From the NCBI GenBank assembly GCA_024362935.1, contig JANCRA010000033.1:7645001-7709000 (forward strand): DNA of 64,000 nucleotides, read 5' to 3'. This DNA is from Setophaga petechia (taxonomy: Eukaryota > Chordata > Aves > Passeriformes > Parulidae). Positions 1-11,800 of the stretch are shown here, one piece after another. Made by a program: the position numbers and the translations under genes. The notes under the pieces are model-generated. The model was given only the letters and a program-made list of their open reading frames with translations. It was not told where the DNA came from and made no database searches. Each line of letters starts with the position of its first letter. Position 1 is the stretch's first letter.

Positions 1-295
1 AAGCAGAATCTCCCAACTGCACTGGGGTCTGGGCTCACAGCAAGGCAGGACACACAGACAACTCTGTTTGTTCAGCTCAGCTAAGAATAGGACATTAATA
101 AGAAATATTTTAATCTAACAGGCATCATGTTTTGAAGGGAATTTTCAGCTTTTTTGGCCAATTTGAGTGGCATGTGGTGATCTCATGGTGTGGCAGCTGG
201 AGAATAAATGAAGCTGCAGCTCTGAGCACTGAGGAGGGGCTGGGTGTGGGAACTCCCTCAGGTTTTGGGATTCAGAGGCAGCAATGTGGAAAGGA

Positions 296-374
296 CTGAG
301 GCTGTCCCATGCAGATCAGCTTTAAGAGAGCAAAAGGGGCTCTCTTAGAGCTGATCTGCATGGGACAGCCTCAG
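296..374. repeat. Near-perfect 36-bp-stem hairpin
   Basis: Arms 296-331 and 339-374 are reverse complements except at one position (a G-U wobble if transcribed), with a 7-nt loop (AAAAGGG). The key arm sequence begins CTGAGGCTGTCCCATGCAGA. Confidence 0.9.
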
Positions 375-1911
375 CCAGGCAGCTCCAGGATGCTGATTCA
401 GGACACAGAACCTTCCCCTGGTGCACACCTGGGCAGCTTTCACCACCAGAGTGAGAAGGAATTGCTGCATTTCAATCCCATCCCCAAATTCCACACCAAA
501 AAACAACCTCAATTATACAACTGGCACTAACTGGATCCTTTTTTGAGCTTTTCAGAAGAGAGGCCAAGGCTTGAGCAGCCTGGAAACAAAACTGCCCCAT
601 GAATTCCCCAGAACTGCCCCATGGAGATGCAGTGCTGCCAGAGACTCATGTGGCACCTCAGAAAACACAGATTTCACATTCTGAGGCTTCTGCAGTTTTC
701 AACTTTCACCAGCATTCAAATCCACCTACATTAAAAGAAAATTAAATTGCCCTCTCCAACAAAGAGCAAACCACAACAAAGCAAACATCCTGCAGCAAAC
801 TATTCCCTTGAACCCATTAAAAACTGCCAAGTCAACGTTCCAGTGCCCACTGCCCATCCCAGGCTGCCAACAGCACCAGTGCCACTCTGGGCTCCTGTCT
901 GCCACCAGCTGTGGCAAGAACAGGCCAGAAATATTTCATATTCCAACCAGATTTCATATTCCACGTGCCAGCAATACATCACATTCCTTCCCAGCTGGAG
1001 CTCTGCAAAGGGAAGGAGAAGCCCCCACTGCAAACAGCTCCACAAACCATAAATGGTGCCAGGTGGGGATGGGGGAATGCTGGACACAGCCTGGCAGACA
1101 GGCAGAGCTGATGGACACAGGGGCACAGCAAGAATCAGGCAGGAATTTGTTTTAATAGATGAGCAGATACAAGAAAAAGAGTTACTATTATGGCCCAGTG
1201 GGCAGGAAAACCTGGGACCAACAGCTTGGATCTACCTGATTTATCACTAACAAAGACAAATAAACTGAATATTATGTTTCTCTGTGTATTTTTAGCAAAG
1301 TATAACTAAATCAAAAGCATTAAATAATTCCCTTTAGGATTTATAACTGCTGGAAGTAGAAGAAAAGTGCAGTCCCATAAAACACCAATAGGATTTTAAC
1401 ATGTGTTGTCAAACAGAATTAAACTGCAAATAAAAACCCTACTGTGGGACACCTTTAGTGCAGAAATTACATTATCTGTAAGCAACAAATAATAAAGGAT
1501 CATAATGAAAAGAGAACAAGGAGAACAAAGCTGATCCCCAGCCATGCATACAGAATGTGCCTGAGTGCTTCCTGGAAGCTCCAGCAAACCTCAAACTGTT
1601 TGAAGTGCTCACATCTCTGGGAAACAGAAAAATTCTTACCACCATAGAGATTCTACAGCAAACCAAATTTTAATTATAGCTATCAAAATAATAATAAAAT
1701 CCCAGCAGCTTCATTCAAGCTGTTTGAATCATGGAGACCACCTATGCAAATATCAACACAGCATTTGAATCTCCAGGTAACTACTGCCAATTATAAATGG
1801 GGACATTTTTAAAATTATATTACAAAGATAATTAATCATTTTCACACACAAAGGTAACAACATCATGCAGTGGTTTTTTAAAGCCTCCTACTTTCTGCAT
1901 TTTTATTCTGG

Positions 1912-1917
1912 TTAGTT
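1912..1917 (-). terminator. Candidate RTF2 poly(A) signal
   Basis: TTTATT on the plus strand reads AATAAA on the minus strand about 0.7 kb past the RTF2 stop. It was chosen only as a canonical hexamer at a plausible distance; other A/T-rich hexamers exist nearby. Confidence 0.3.
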
Positions 1918-2627
1918 TGTGCCAGGATTAGAAAAGCAGATTTCAATTTAAAAAGAGGGAGAGAGTAAAGTGAAGAAGTTCCAGCCTCCCCTCTGGTCAT
2001 TGCATGTGGGTATTATGGGATTCAGACATGAACAAGGAATATTCTGCTGCTAGAAACAGGCTACAACAACATGGACAAGGATGTTGCACAAATATTTTCA
2101 TGACTGTGCTCTCATCTACTCTGTCAAAAGGTAAATTATTTGAAAAAACCTGCAGAAGCTTTTATAAATATAGAGTTCTACTGAGGGCCCAGCTGGCTTG
2201 ACAAAAGAAAAAAGGCATCATTTCTATTTTTGCTGTCAGAAAGTTACAGAGGGCTTGAGTTCTGTAGTAATACACTGAAAGCTGTAATTACACAATTATT
2301 TTGTGGCACAAATCAGCAGAGGAGGAGAGCAGGGACTTCTCCTCTCCTCCTCCTGAGGACACTGTGAGGATAACATCCAACTGGGAGGAGAAAAGGAGAA
2401 TTTTCTGTGCAAAAATTCCAACATTTCAGAATGAAATCTGCTGCTACAACATGGATTCTGCTGGTCTGCTTCTTATTCAGCAGAAGCTGCAGCTGACACA
2501 GGTTCTCCAGCTGTGACCAGGTTTATCACCAACTTACACAGAGGAATTCCAGCACTAGAGTTCTGCAGCAGGGCTGGACAGAGAGAGCCAAGGGAAGGAG
2601 GGAAGAGCCAGGGTGCTGCTCATTGTT

Positions 2628-2812
2628 TCAGAAATAGTAAGCAGTGTGAGTAACCCAGTTGGAACACTCCTCCTTGGAACGTTTTGCTGAGCTGTGAGTT
2701 GTAAAAATAGATTTGTAAGCCTCAGACTTGTCCTCGCTGTCTGCAATGGATCTCTTGGTGCTGCTGGAAGGAGCTTTATTGACTTTTCCTGGGACTGCTG
2801 GGTTCCCATTCT
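2628..2812 (-). CDS. RTF2: RTF2 exon 9 (C-terminus and stop)
   Basis: Acceptor TTTCCCCTCAG|AGAATG. It encodes NGNPAVPGKVNKAPSSSTKR, then SIADSEDKSEAYKSIFTTHS, SAKRSKEECSNWVTHTAYYF, and stop TGA at 2630-2628. It is strongly conserved with the mammalian C-terminus. A different frame of the same stretch gives a longer spurious ORF. Confidence 0.93.
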
Positions 2813-5800
2813 CTGAGGGGAAAAAGGAACAGAATCAAGCATGACATGGACAAAGGTAGTTAAATAAAGATGAAAAACAATGTTTGAAAATTTAAATATA
2901 TGCATTTTTCAGCTCTCTCATAAATATCTCCCATAACTGGATGCAACAGCTTTTAGAATTCACACTCAAAATAGATTTAGAAATCTTGAGAGAGGAATTC
3001 TGCAAATCTCTTGCACTGCAATTCAGAACTGACAACATTTATTCCTCCAAATGAAAAGTGGCTGAGGAGCTCTGGTCTTTAGCAACACGAGAGCCCCCAG
3101 CAGCCTGCAGCATTGTTTGGAAATCAATAAAATCATTTCCCAAATGCCAAAAACTGAACTTGTGCCACACCTTTCCCCAGGGAACCCCTCTGCCCCCTGC
3201 ATTCTTTGCCAAGTTATGACCAACAACAATGCCCTGCATCATTTGATGTCTGCAATGGGGAAATGCCCATCCTCTGCTCCTCAGACCATTTTTCTCACTG
3301 TGTTTTATCTCCTGCTACATAAAAATTCCTTTTTTTTAACCATTTCCCAAGTTGGAGCATGTGTTTGAAAAAGACAAGTCTCTGTTGCAGAGAAATGAAC
3401 GCAGAAATTCAACATCCCAAACTCAAGCACAGGGGTCCCCAAGAATTGGGTGTGCAACCCCAAATCCTCAGAGAATTGGATGTGCAACCCCAAAATTGTG
3501 TGTACAACCCCAAATCCTCACAGAATTGGATGTGCAACCCCAAAATTGTGTGTACAACCCCAAATCCTCACAGAATTGGATGTGCAACCCCAAAATTGTG
3601 TGTGCAACCCCAAATCCTCACAGAACTGGAAGTGCTACCCCAAAATTGTGTGTGCAACTCCAAATCCTCACAGAACTGGGTGTGCAACCCCAAAATTGGG
3701 TGTGCAACCCCAAAATTGGGTGTGCAACCCCAAATCCTCACAGAACTGGAAGTGCAACCCCAAAATTGTGTGTGCAACCCCAAATCCTCACAGAATTGAG
3801 TGTACAACCCCAAATCCTCACAGAATTGTGTGTGCAACCCCAAAATTGTGTGTGCAACCCCAAATCCTCACAGAATTGAGTGTGAGTGTGCAACCCCAAA
3901 TCTTCACAGTTTTGTGAGTGCTATCCCAAATCCTCACAGAATTGTGTGTGCAATCCCAAAATTGTGTGTGCAACCCCAAATCCTCACAGAATCGGGTGTG
4001 CAATCCCAGCAGAAACAGTTTCAAAAAGCACTTTTTTAAAAATTTACACCCTCAGAAAATAAAAAAATTCATTAATATTATTAGAATTACGAGGTTGCTC
4101 AACATCCAGGAGCAATTCTCAACATCTGGAATGAAATATTTTTAAAAGTCTCTCCTATATAAAAGCAGACAGTAGAGGGCAGGTCAGGCATTGCTGATGG
4201 AATTTCATCAGTTCATCCTAAAGTTCTATCCCAGTGTTCTCAAGGACAAACAGCAAATATATCGTAAAACAGAGGATTAAAAGTTAAATAATCAGGGGTT
4301 TTAAATAAAATTAATTCAAATAAAATGCCATAACATAGTTTTTGATCAACTGTACATCAGGAAACTCTAAATTCTCCTCCACTACCTCACAGCCAGGAAA
4401 ACAGAGACAGCAAACTCATGGGTGTGTAAATAAAAATCTCTAATTTCATGAAGTCAAGTTCCCAACTTAAAGAGAATGACATAAACAAGCAAATCTGGCT
4501 CCATTTCCACATCAGGATTAACCACCAACCTGAACTTTTGGTGAAGATGATCTGCCTGCTTTCCCCAGAGCTGGAACTGACACAATCCTTTCCACTCTTA
4601 GCTTTTGAGGGACCTGGAGAATCTAAAAAAATAAATAAATTTTAAAAAACAGAAAAATGAAATCCTGACAGCTTCAGGACTCAGAAGGTGAGACAGAATT
4701 TGGAGAATATTACCTGCAGAGGGCTCTTGCTGAGAAGCTGCTGCTGCTGTCTTGCCTTTCTTTGATTTCTGAAACAACACAAGCAGAAATCTGCACAGAC
4801 TGAAAGGAGACAAAACTGCACAGACTGAAATGAGATAAAACTGCACAGACTGAAATGAGATAAAACTGTACAGACTGAAAGGAGATAAAACTCCCAGCTC
4901 ATATTTGACAAACACACAACTGAATTCACTAAATTTTTATTTCTTACCCAGTAGAACTCTTACTTCCATATTTTTTGTATTATTTCTACAAGGAAAAAAT
5001 AATAATCTTGAGAACCCTGCAGTTACATTAAAGAAAACTATGCAGGACAAAATTGGATTTGTCTGGATTTCATATTTTGGTTTGCATACTTTGAAAGGGG
5101 GGTGTGTAATTCTCATTAACTGATCATCAGAACTCACCCAGCAGCACAATAAATTGCACAACATTAATAAGATACAATTAATTCTAATAAATAAAGATGT
5201 TTTTCAATAAAAATGTCAGAAGAATCTGGAATCTTGTATCCACTCAATTTTGTTTAGACTATAAAAAAATCCCTCCTGGGTACCTGCCAATAACTGAACC
5301 CTCTGCTGCAGGATTGCTTGGGAAGAAAAGATGCAAATAGTTAATCTAAATTTTTTAAAAGAATCTGTGCAGCAGATTTTCCAAATTAATTTATGTTTGT
5401 ACAGATTAAGAAATAGAAAAAAACCAAGAAGGATCCCATTACTGGCTTTGATTACATAAAGAGAAAGATGCACTATAACAATCATTAGCATTATTCTCAC
5501 TGGACACATTCTGAATTGTGAACATGCTGTAAGACAGCTGCACAAACTCAAAGAAAATAAATATATTGAATTCTGTTCTGAAGCTCAGCAGAGCCCCTGC
5601 TGTGAAGCAGAGGAGAAAATGCCACAGCAGATGTTGCTGCAAGGGTGACCCAGGAGGGGGTGGCAGAGGATCAGGGCTCTGGTCCATGCAATGGTTTGGG
5701 TGGGAAGGACCCTAAAGCTCATCCCATCATCCAACCTTCCACAAACCAGCTCCTGTCCATTCTGGAAAACCCCAGTGCAAGGGATTCCCACCTTTTCTAG

Positions 5801-8800
5801 AGGTGGATTCACAGAGAAAAGTCATTTCCCAGATGTTTGTAACTCCATGGATGCATAAATTCACCATGCAGGATACAGACTGGAGAGATTTCAGTATGGG
5901 CACAGTGACAGCTGAGCTGGTATCATTTTTACCCTGGTTCCAGCTGCATCTTCCTGAGGTTTTGTCTCATGGGGATAAAGAAAAGGGGTTTGTGCTTCCT
6001 GCCCCAAACACAGCAGGTCCTCTGATGTCGGGATCATTGGTTTGTCAGAGTGACCCCAAGAAGAATTCCAAAGTCTCTTTTCCCAGCCCGGCACTTAAAA
6101 AGGGAGTCAGAGCTCTTCATCTTTCGGTCTCAAGGTTATTTATTAATTCTTATCTATAAAATTTTCTTTCTGCCCAGCAGAGATCTGCTCAGCAGGGCAG
6201 CCACAGGCACTCTGCCTGCCCCCGGGGCGGTGTTGTGTCTTTATACTACAAACTACCTGTGCAATGTTTACAATTACTCCCCAATACCCATCACCTATGC
6301 TAGACACTGAGCTTCTACTCTAAAGCAATCTCTAAGTGCCAACATCACCACAGAAGATGGAAGACAAGAAGAAGAAAGAAGAAGCACGAGGCACGCCCCG
6401 ATTCCTCCATCTTGTCTCCATAACCCCCCTGTACAGGGATATAACCCCCCTGTACAGTAATCCTAAAATACATAATTCACCCTGTGATAATTTCACTAAT
6501 ATTCTACTTAAACTCTTGTGGCTTGCTGATCTTCATCCAAGGTTGGTATTTGCTCCACGGGCTATAATCCAACTCACAGAGGCATTTTGGGCTCTGTGCC
6601 AGGGTCTCTGAGCCCCCTGGCAGGGTCTGGGCTGCTCAGGACAGCCAGAGGGATGTGCTGAACCCCGACACTCTGAGCCTGCTCAGAAAGGAGGAAAGGA
6701 GGAAAGAAGGGAGGAGGAAATCTGGCTAACAGTGCCAGGACAGCGGGAGCTGTGCTGCCAGTTGTGCTGCCACTGGCACTGGGGCTGCCAGGCCTCAGAA
6801 GGGCAGGGACAGCAGAGCTGGTGCAGCTGCAGGGACCAGCTGGGGCACCGAGGTCACCACCTGAGGCTGAGAGATTTGCAAATCCCATCCTGTAATTCTC
6901 CACTACCCAAACAAATGCCATTTGCATCTTCCCCCAGGGCACACAGGAGCAGGGCACGGTGTCCCTTTGTGCTGCCACCCTAAAGCCACAGCTGCCCTGC
7001 ACACTCAGGCACTTTGCTGGGCAGAAACTGTGGGCAGCATCACCTTCCACATTATTCAACATTATTTTCTCCAAAGCTACAGGTGCTTCATTAAGGCCCT
7101 GTTTCTAAAGAAAACCAACCACTCACACATCTGCTGAGACCTGCAACAGTCTAGCAACAAATTATAAATTTCTTTTTTCTCCCAAATTTTTAACTACCAA
7201 GTACTGAGGGAAAAAGAAGGAAAAAAAACCCTCTGAACAGACACCATGAGATTATCACTCTTATGCCAGAAGTCATCAGACATGAGATGCAGAGACTATG
7301 AAAAACAGGAAGCAGAGCAGCAGGATTTTTATGGAAAAGCATCCTTTTGATGTATTGCCCAGGCCCAGTGATGCTGCACTGGTACAGATGAATAAAGCCC
7401 CTGTGATGAGAAGGAATCATATGCTCCCCAGCTAGTAAACAAGCATTTGTTTGAAAACAAACCAGGGAAATATTTGCATGGCAAAATCAAGGGATGAAAC
7501 CTCCATCTCAAGTCTCAGAGGCTGAAAGCATCAGATTTATGATTTATGATTTATGCTCCTGAGATCCTGCTAAGTCTGAGCACCCTGAACTGAGTCAGCA
7601 GTAAAGGTTTGCTTGCTCTGCCATCCTCCAGGGAGTTCAGGGCAAAACAGCAGTGCTGACAAAATCCCCAAATGCAGAAGTGCCATCTGACAGCTCAGCA
7701 GCACAGAACAGCTCCCAGCTCCCAGGGCAGAGCTGCAGGGATTCCATTCCCACTGCATTTCACCTGGGCGGATGGAAAAATGCAGAGGCCTCAACAGCAC
7801 GGGGGGAATTAGGGCAGCAGTGATTGCTGAGGACTCTGAGAACCACAAAACATCACCAATTTCCACATTCTTACAGCACCAGCCCAGGAATGCACAGACC
7901 CCAACATCCTGTTTCTGACAGAGGCCAATAAAAACCATCTTATTTTATAAAATCAAAAAAACATGCTGTCAGCAGGAACTGCCACAAGAAATACAGGGAT
8001 GATGCAGCTCATTACTAGCATGAATTCATTTCAAGAAAACCACAGAATATTGTTCCATTTTACCCATTTTGACTGCACAAGGCTCTTCCTGCTGGTCAGG
8101 AGAAAGCTTAGGATGTACAACTTCAAGATGATATTGGCCAAATACACACAAAAACCTCACTGCTTTCCAAAGCAGTGTTTAAATACAGCACAGCTCAGGG
8201 AGTAAACTCCTCCATCTTTATAAAGATCAGCAAATCTAAGAGCAGATTCATTACAGACAAGAATTCTTCCAATTTTATAATAAATAATGTATAAAAATCT
8301 CACCTTTTCCAATTTACTTTTAAGTCTTCTTTCCTCCATCCTTTTCTTCAGAATTTCCACATCCTCTTTATTACCATTAAGGACAATCACATCTTCCTCT
8401 TGAAAGGGAACACCACACTTCATGAAAGAAAAGAAAGGACAAAATTGCATATTTCTTTTTCTGTCTCCTATAAACAACACTCTTGAACTAATTATTTTAT
8501 TTGTGTGTTTTCTTTTCATGCTTTCCTTATTTTACTGGCACAAATGTACTTAAAAGTATTCCTAATTAGAATCTACTCAATTTACTGAATCCCACAGCTA
8601 AAACCCAAAAGTGCTTTCTGATTTTTAGTTATGAGTGGATCTAATTAAGACCTGGATTCCATTCTGCTCTTGAATTTGTCTTTCACCTTAGTGAGACAAG
8701 AAACAACAACAGATGGGAGCAAAGGTGTTACTCCTCTACATGTGGAACAGACAGCAAATTTTTCTCTTCAACTGGTAGACAGAAAAACATGAAGGGAGTT

Positions 8801-11800
8801 TTTGTTTGTTTGTTTTAATTTTACTGTGGGAATAAAAAGGAGTCATAAAAGCAGAATAATTCATTACCCTTGCCTTGCTGCCTCACTGGATTGAATCACA
8901 GAGACCATACCCTTATCTGATTTATCAAACACTCCCAAGTTTCCAACTACTTTCATAAATTAATCTGGATAATGGCTGTAATGTGCTCTGTGTACCTCCA
9001 CATGTTTCATGCTTGAAGGCACAAATGTTTTCCTGTGCACATTTGCAATAATTTGATGTACCAGCCCATTGACCATGATGTTTTCTTGTCTAAGATCTCA
9101 ATTTGCCTTTTCTTTGTTTATTTGTTTTGTTTTTTGGGGGTTTTTTTGGTTGTTTTTTTTTGGGGGGTTGTTTGTTTGGTTTTGGGTTTTTGTTTTTTAC
9201 TTGGTTGTTTTTGGGTTTTGTTTTTTTTGTTATCTTGTTAAATGCAGAAGCTTTCTATTAATCTGCAAGATTAATTTGTAATCCTGCCTCTGCCATTACT
9301 CTTCTTTTTCTAAATGAAAGTTTAGAAAGGTTACTCCTGTATTTGCAGGAGGAATTAAACCAATGAAAGGACATATGGGCAGGACTTTGCTCAAGTGCTG
9401 AGCACAGCTTCAAAAATGAACCTGAGACTGAGAGGAGAACCAGGGCTGAGAGACAGGCACAGCAGGCAGGAAAAGTCACACCCAAGATTTGGGGCAGTAG
9501 CCCATATTTCTCCATTTCTACTCATGGAGAAATCCCAGCCTGGTGTGATCTCACACTTGGGAGTGAGAAGAAAAAAAATCAAGAATTTCAGTCCAAAATC
9601 AAGAAATTGATTGTCAAAATTGAAAGTCAAATCAAGAATTGAAGAAATTGAAAGTCAAAATCAAGATTTTCAGTCTTCACTCTGAGGCAGGAGCTGGCAG
9701 CTGACTTGGTTCTAAAGAAGCCCCACAAATTCCTCTATAAAAGCCCCAAAATTTCTTTTCTAGGCTGGTTTCCTAATGCAGCATTTTTCAAACATATTTT
9801 ATCAGCAGACTCTAATTTCATTAAATGTTGCATTTTTAAAAGAGCAAGCAAAAGCAGGTTCCCATCTGGAAAACACAGGAGGAATTGTTCAAAAGTGAAA
9901 AGTATTTACAAGAAACAAGGAAATGAAGACAGTGTTCTTTCCATTCCCTGAAAAAAAAATTTTTGCCATGACAACATTGGATTATGTCAGAGGCCATACC
10001 CTTCCAAACATCTTAATGAGATAAAAAGCAGAGAGAAGTTTCAGTTCTGCAAATTCAGATGTTTCTGCCTGCAGATTAATTAAGGTCTTGGGGCAGATGT
10101 TTCTTTTATGATATCAGGGTCTCCTCTGCTGTGCCTTGTTTATCTTGGGCCTTTAAATATAGATGCAGGTACCTGCTGAGTTCTTAGCACCTTGAATAAA
10201 AGACATTCCTAAATGACATCGTTTTTATCTTTCTTAAAGTATAAAATACAGGATTTTTAAAGTAATAATGAACTCTTAATTTGAATTCCTAAATTCTAGA
10301 GTTTACAGTTTCAGCTGTCTAAGACAAGAGCTGTACATTATTTCTTGCTGTAAACTACATGGACACATTTATTTTTTTTACAGCATCTAAAATGTAGTTC
10401 TGTGCATGACTACTCCAGTCTTAATGTAATACAAATAAACAACAGGCAGATATGTTTTCATATCTAAATATTTACACCAGTGTTACAGTTTGATATCTTC
10501 AGAGAAACCTAAAGGCTCTTTCACACATTTCAACAGTGAATTCTTCTGAACACGACCATTTCCAGGAAATGCACAATTCCACCAGGATATGGGACATGGA
10601 TGGCCACAACCTGAGTGTCCCTCTCCAAACTGGGACATTTAGGAAGAGGATTGATCATCTCACTGTTCATCTCCCAGCCACACAAGCTCATGTATTAAAA
10701 ATTATTCTTGTTTGCCACATTTAATTAAAACTTGTTTTAAGAGAGAGAATTTTCTGGAGGTTTAGCCATTAAAAGTTCAGGAGTGTAAGATTTGCTGAAC
10801 GTGTTTTTTTTTTTTAAATGTCACCTAACCCAGACATGCAATGGGTCAGGGAGCAAAGGACAAGTTGGGAGCAGTGGAAATTTCCCACCTAGTGATTCAC
10901 AGAATGTGAACTTCCACTCAGGAGCTGCAGCATTTATTTCAAAACCAATTCAAGAAAAAGCCTCAATTTACAGAGTTTCTCTTAAAATCAGTGATAATTT
11001 TGTACCTGTCATACCTGCAGCTGTGCCTTAACTAACTCTGTTTTCTCTCTGTTTATTTCTGACCAACATGCTATTTTTATCAGGACGTTTCCTCCCAATC
11101 CCAGCACATTTAAGCTCAATTTTCCACTTTATAAAGAACCTTTAAAAGGCTGTAACAGCAAACTGTGTGTGTGTGAAGGATGGTTCAAAGCAATCTGCTC
11201 CACAGCAGGTACTGTAAAGCACAGCACACCTTTCTGCACCAGAGAACACAAAGGGTTAACACCTCCTGGTGCATTTCTGCCTGGGGCTCATTTCACACAG
11301 ACTTTTACACTTTTACAATTCTGGCGTCTGTTTGTTTGCTTATCTAAAAATTAGAGTTTGAAGGGCTGGGGGTCTTACAGAACTTGTGGTTTCTCTGTCT
11401 CAGGGTTAATATGGCACACGGCTCTACCACACATTTATCACACACACACCTCACTTTACTGCTACAAGCCTTACATTCTGTTTATAGCTGTGATCTATTA
11501 TTATTGTGTCCTTCTGTTTCCTATGTTTTTCTAGCCTTTTGTATCAGCTTTTCTCATTTTCCTGGCCCAGCAGGGCTGGTCCTTTGCTCACAGCAGCATT
11601 CAGGCACAGCACTCACATTTAAACCTCCTCCATATCTCCTTACCCACCAGGACCAGACCCTGTTCTGCAGAAGGGCCAGCAGTTCCATTCAAACCCTTTT
11701 TTCCTTATCTCCTCAGCCCACTCAGGGCTTGATCCCCGTTTTGCAGAGGTGGTTACATTTATAAGAAACACTCACATTTAATTCTTTCACTTACTTACAT

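Larger units (their letters stand above)
1..2627. other. 3' flank of RTF2, no gene seen
   Basis: Contains the probable RTF2 3'UTR (nearest the stop) and intergenic DNA. Short ORFs on both strands look random. The one structured element is a long hairpin at 296-374, listed separately. Confidence 0.5.

Noticed and set aside
3352..3917. Overlapping ORFs of 146-175 codons, PQILTELxVQPQN repeats
   Set aside because: Periodic minisatellite in RTF2 intron 8; open in several frames and both strands.
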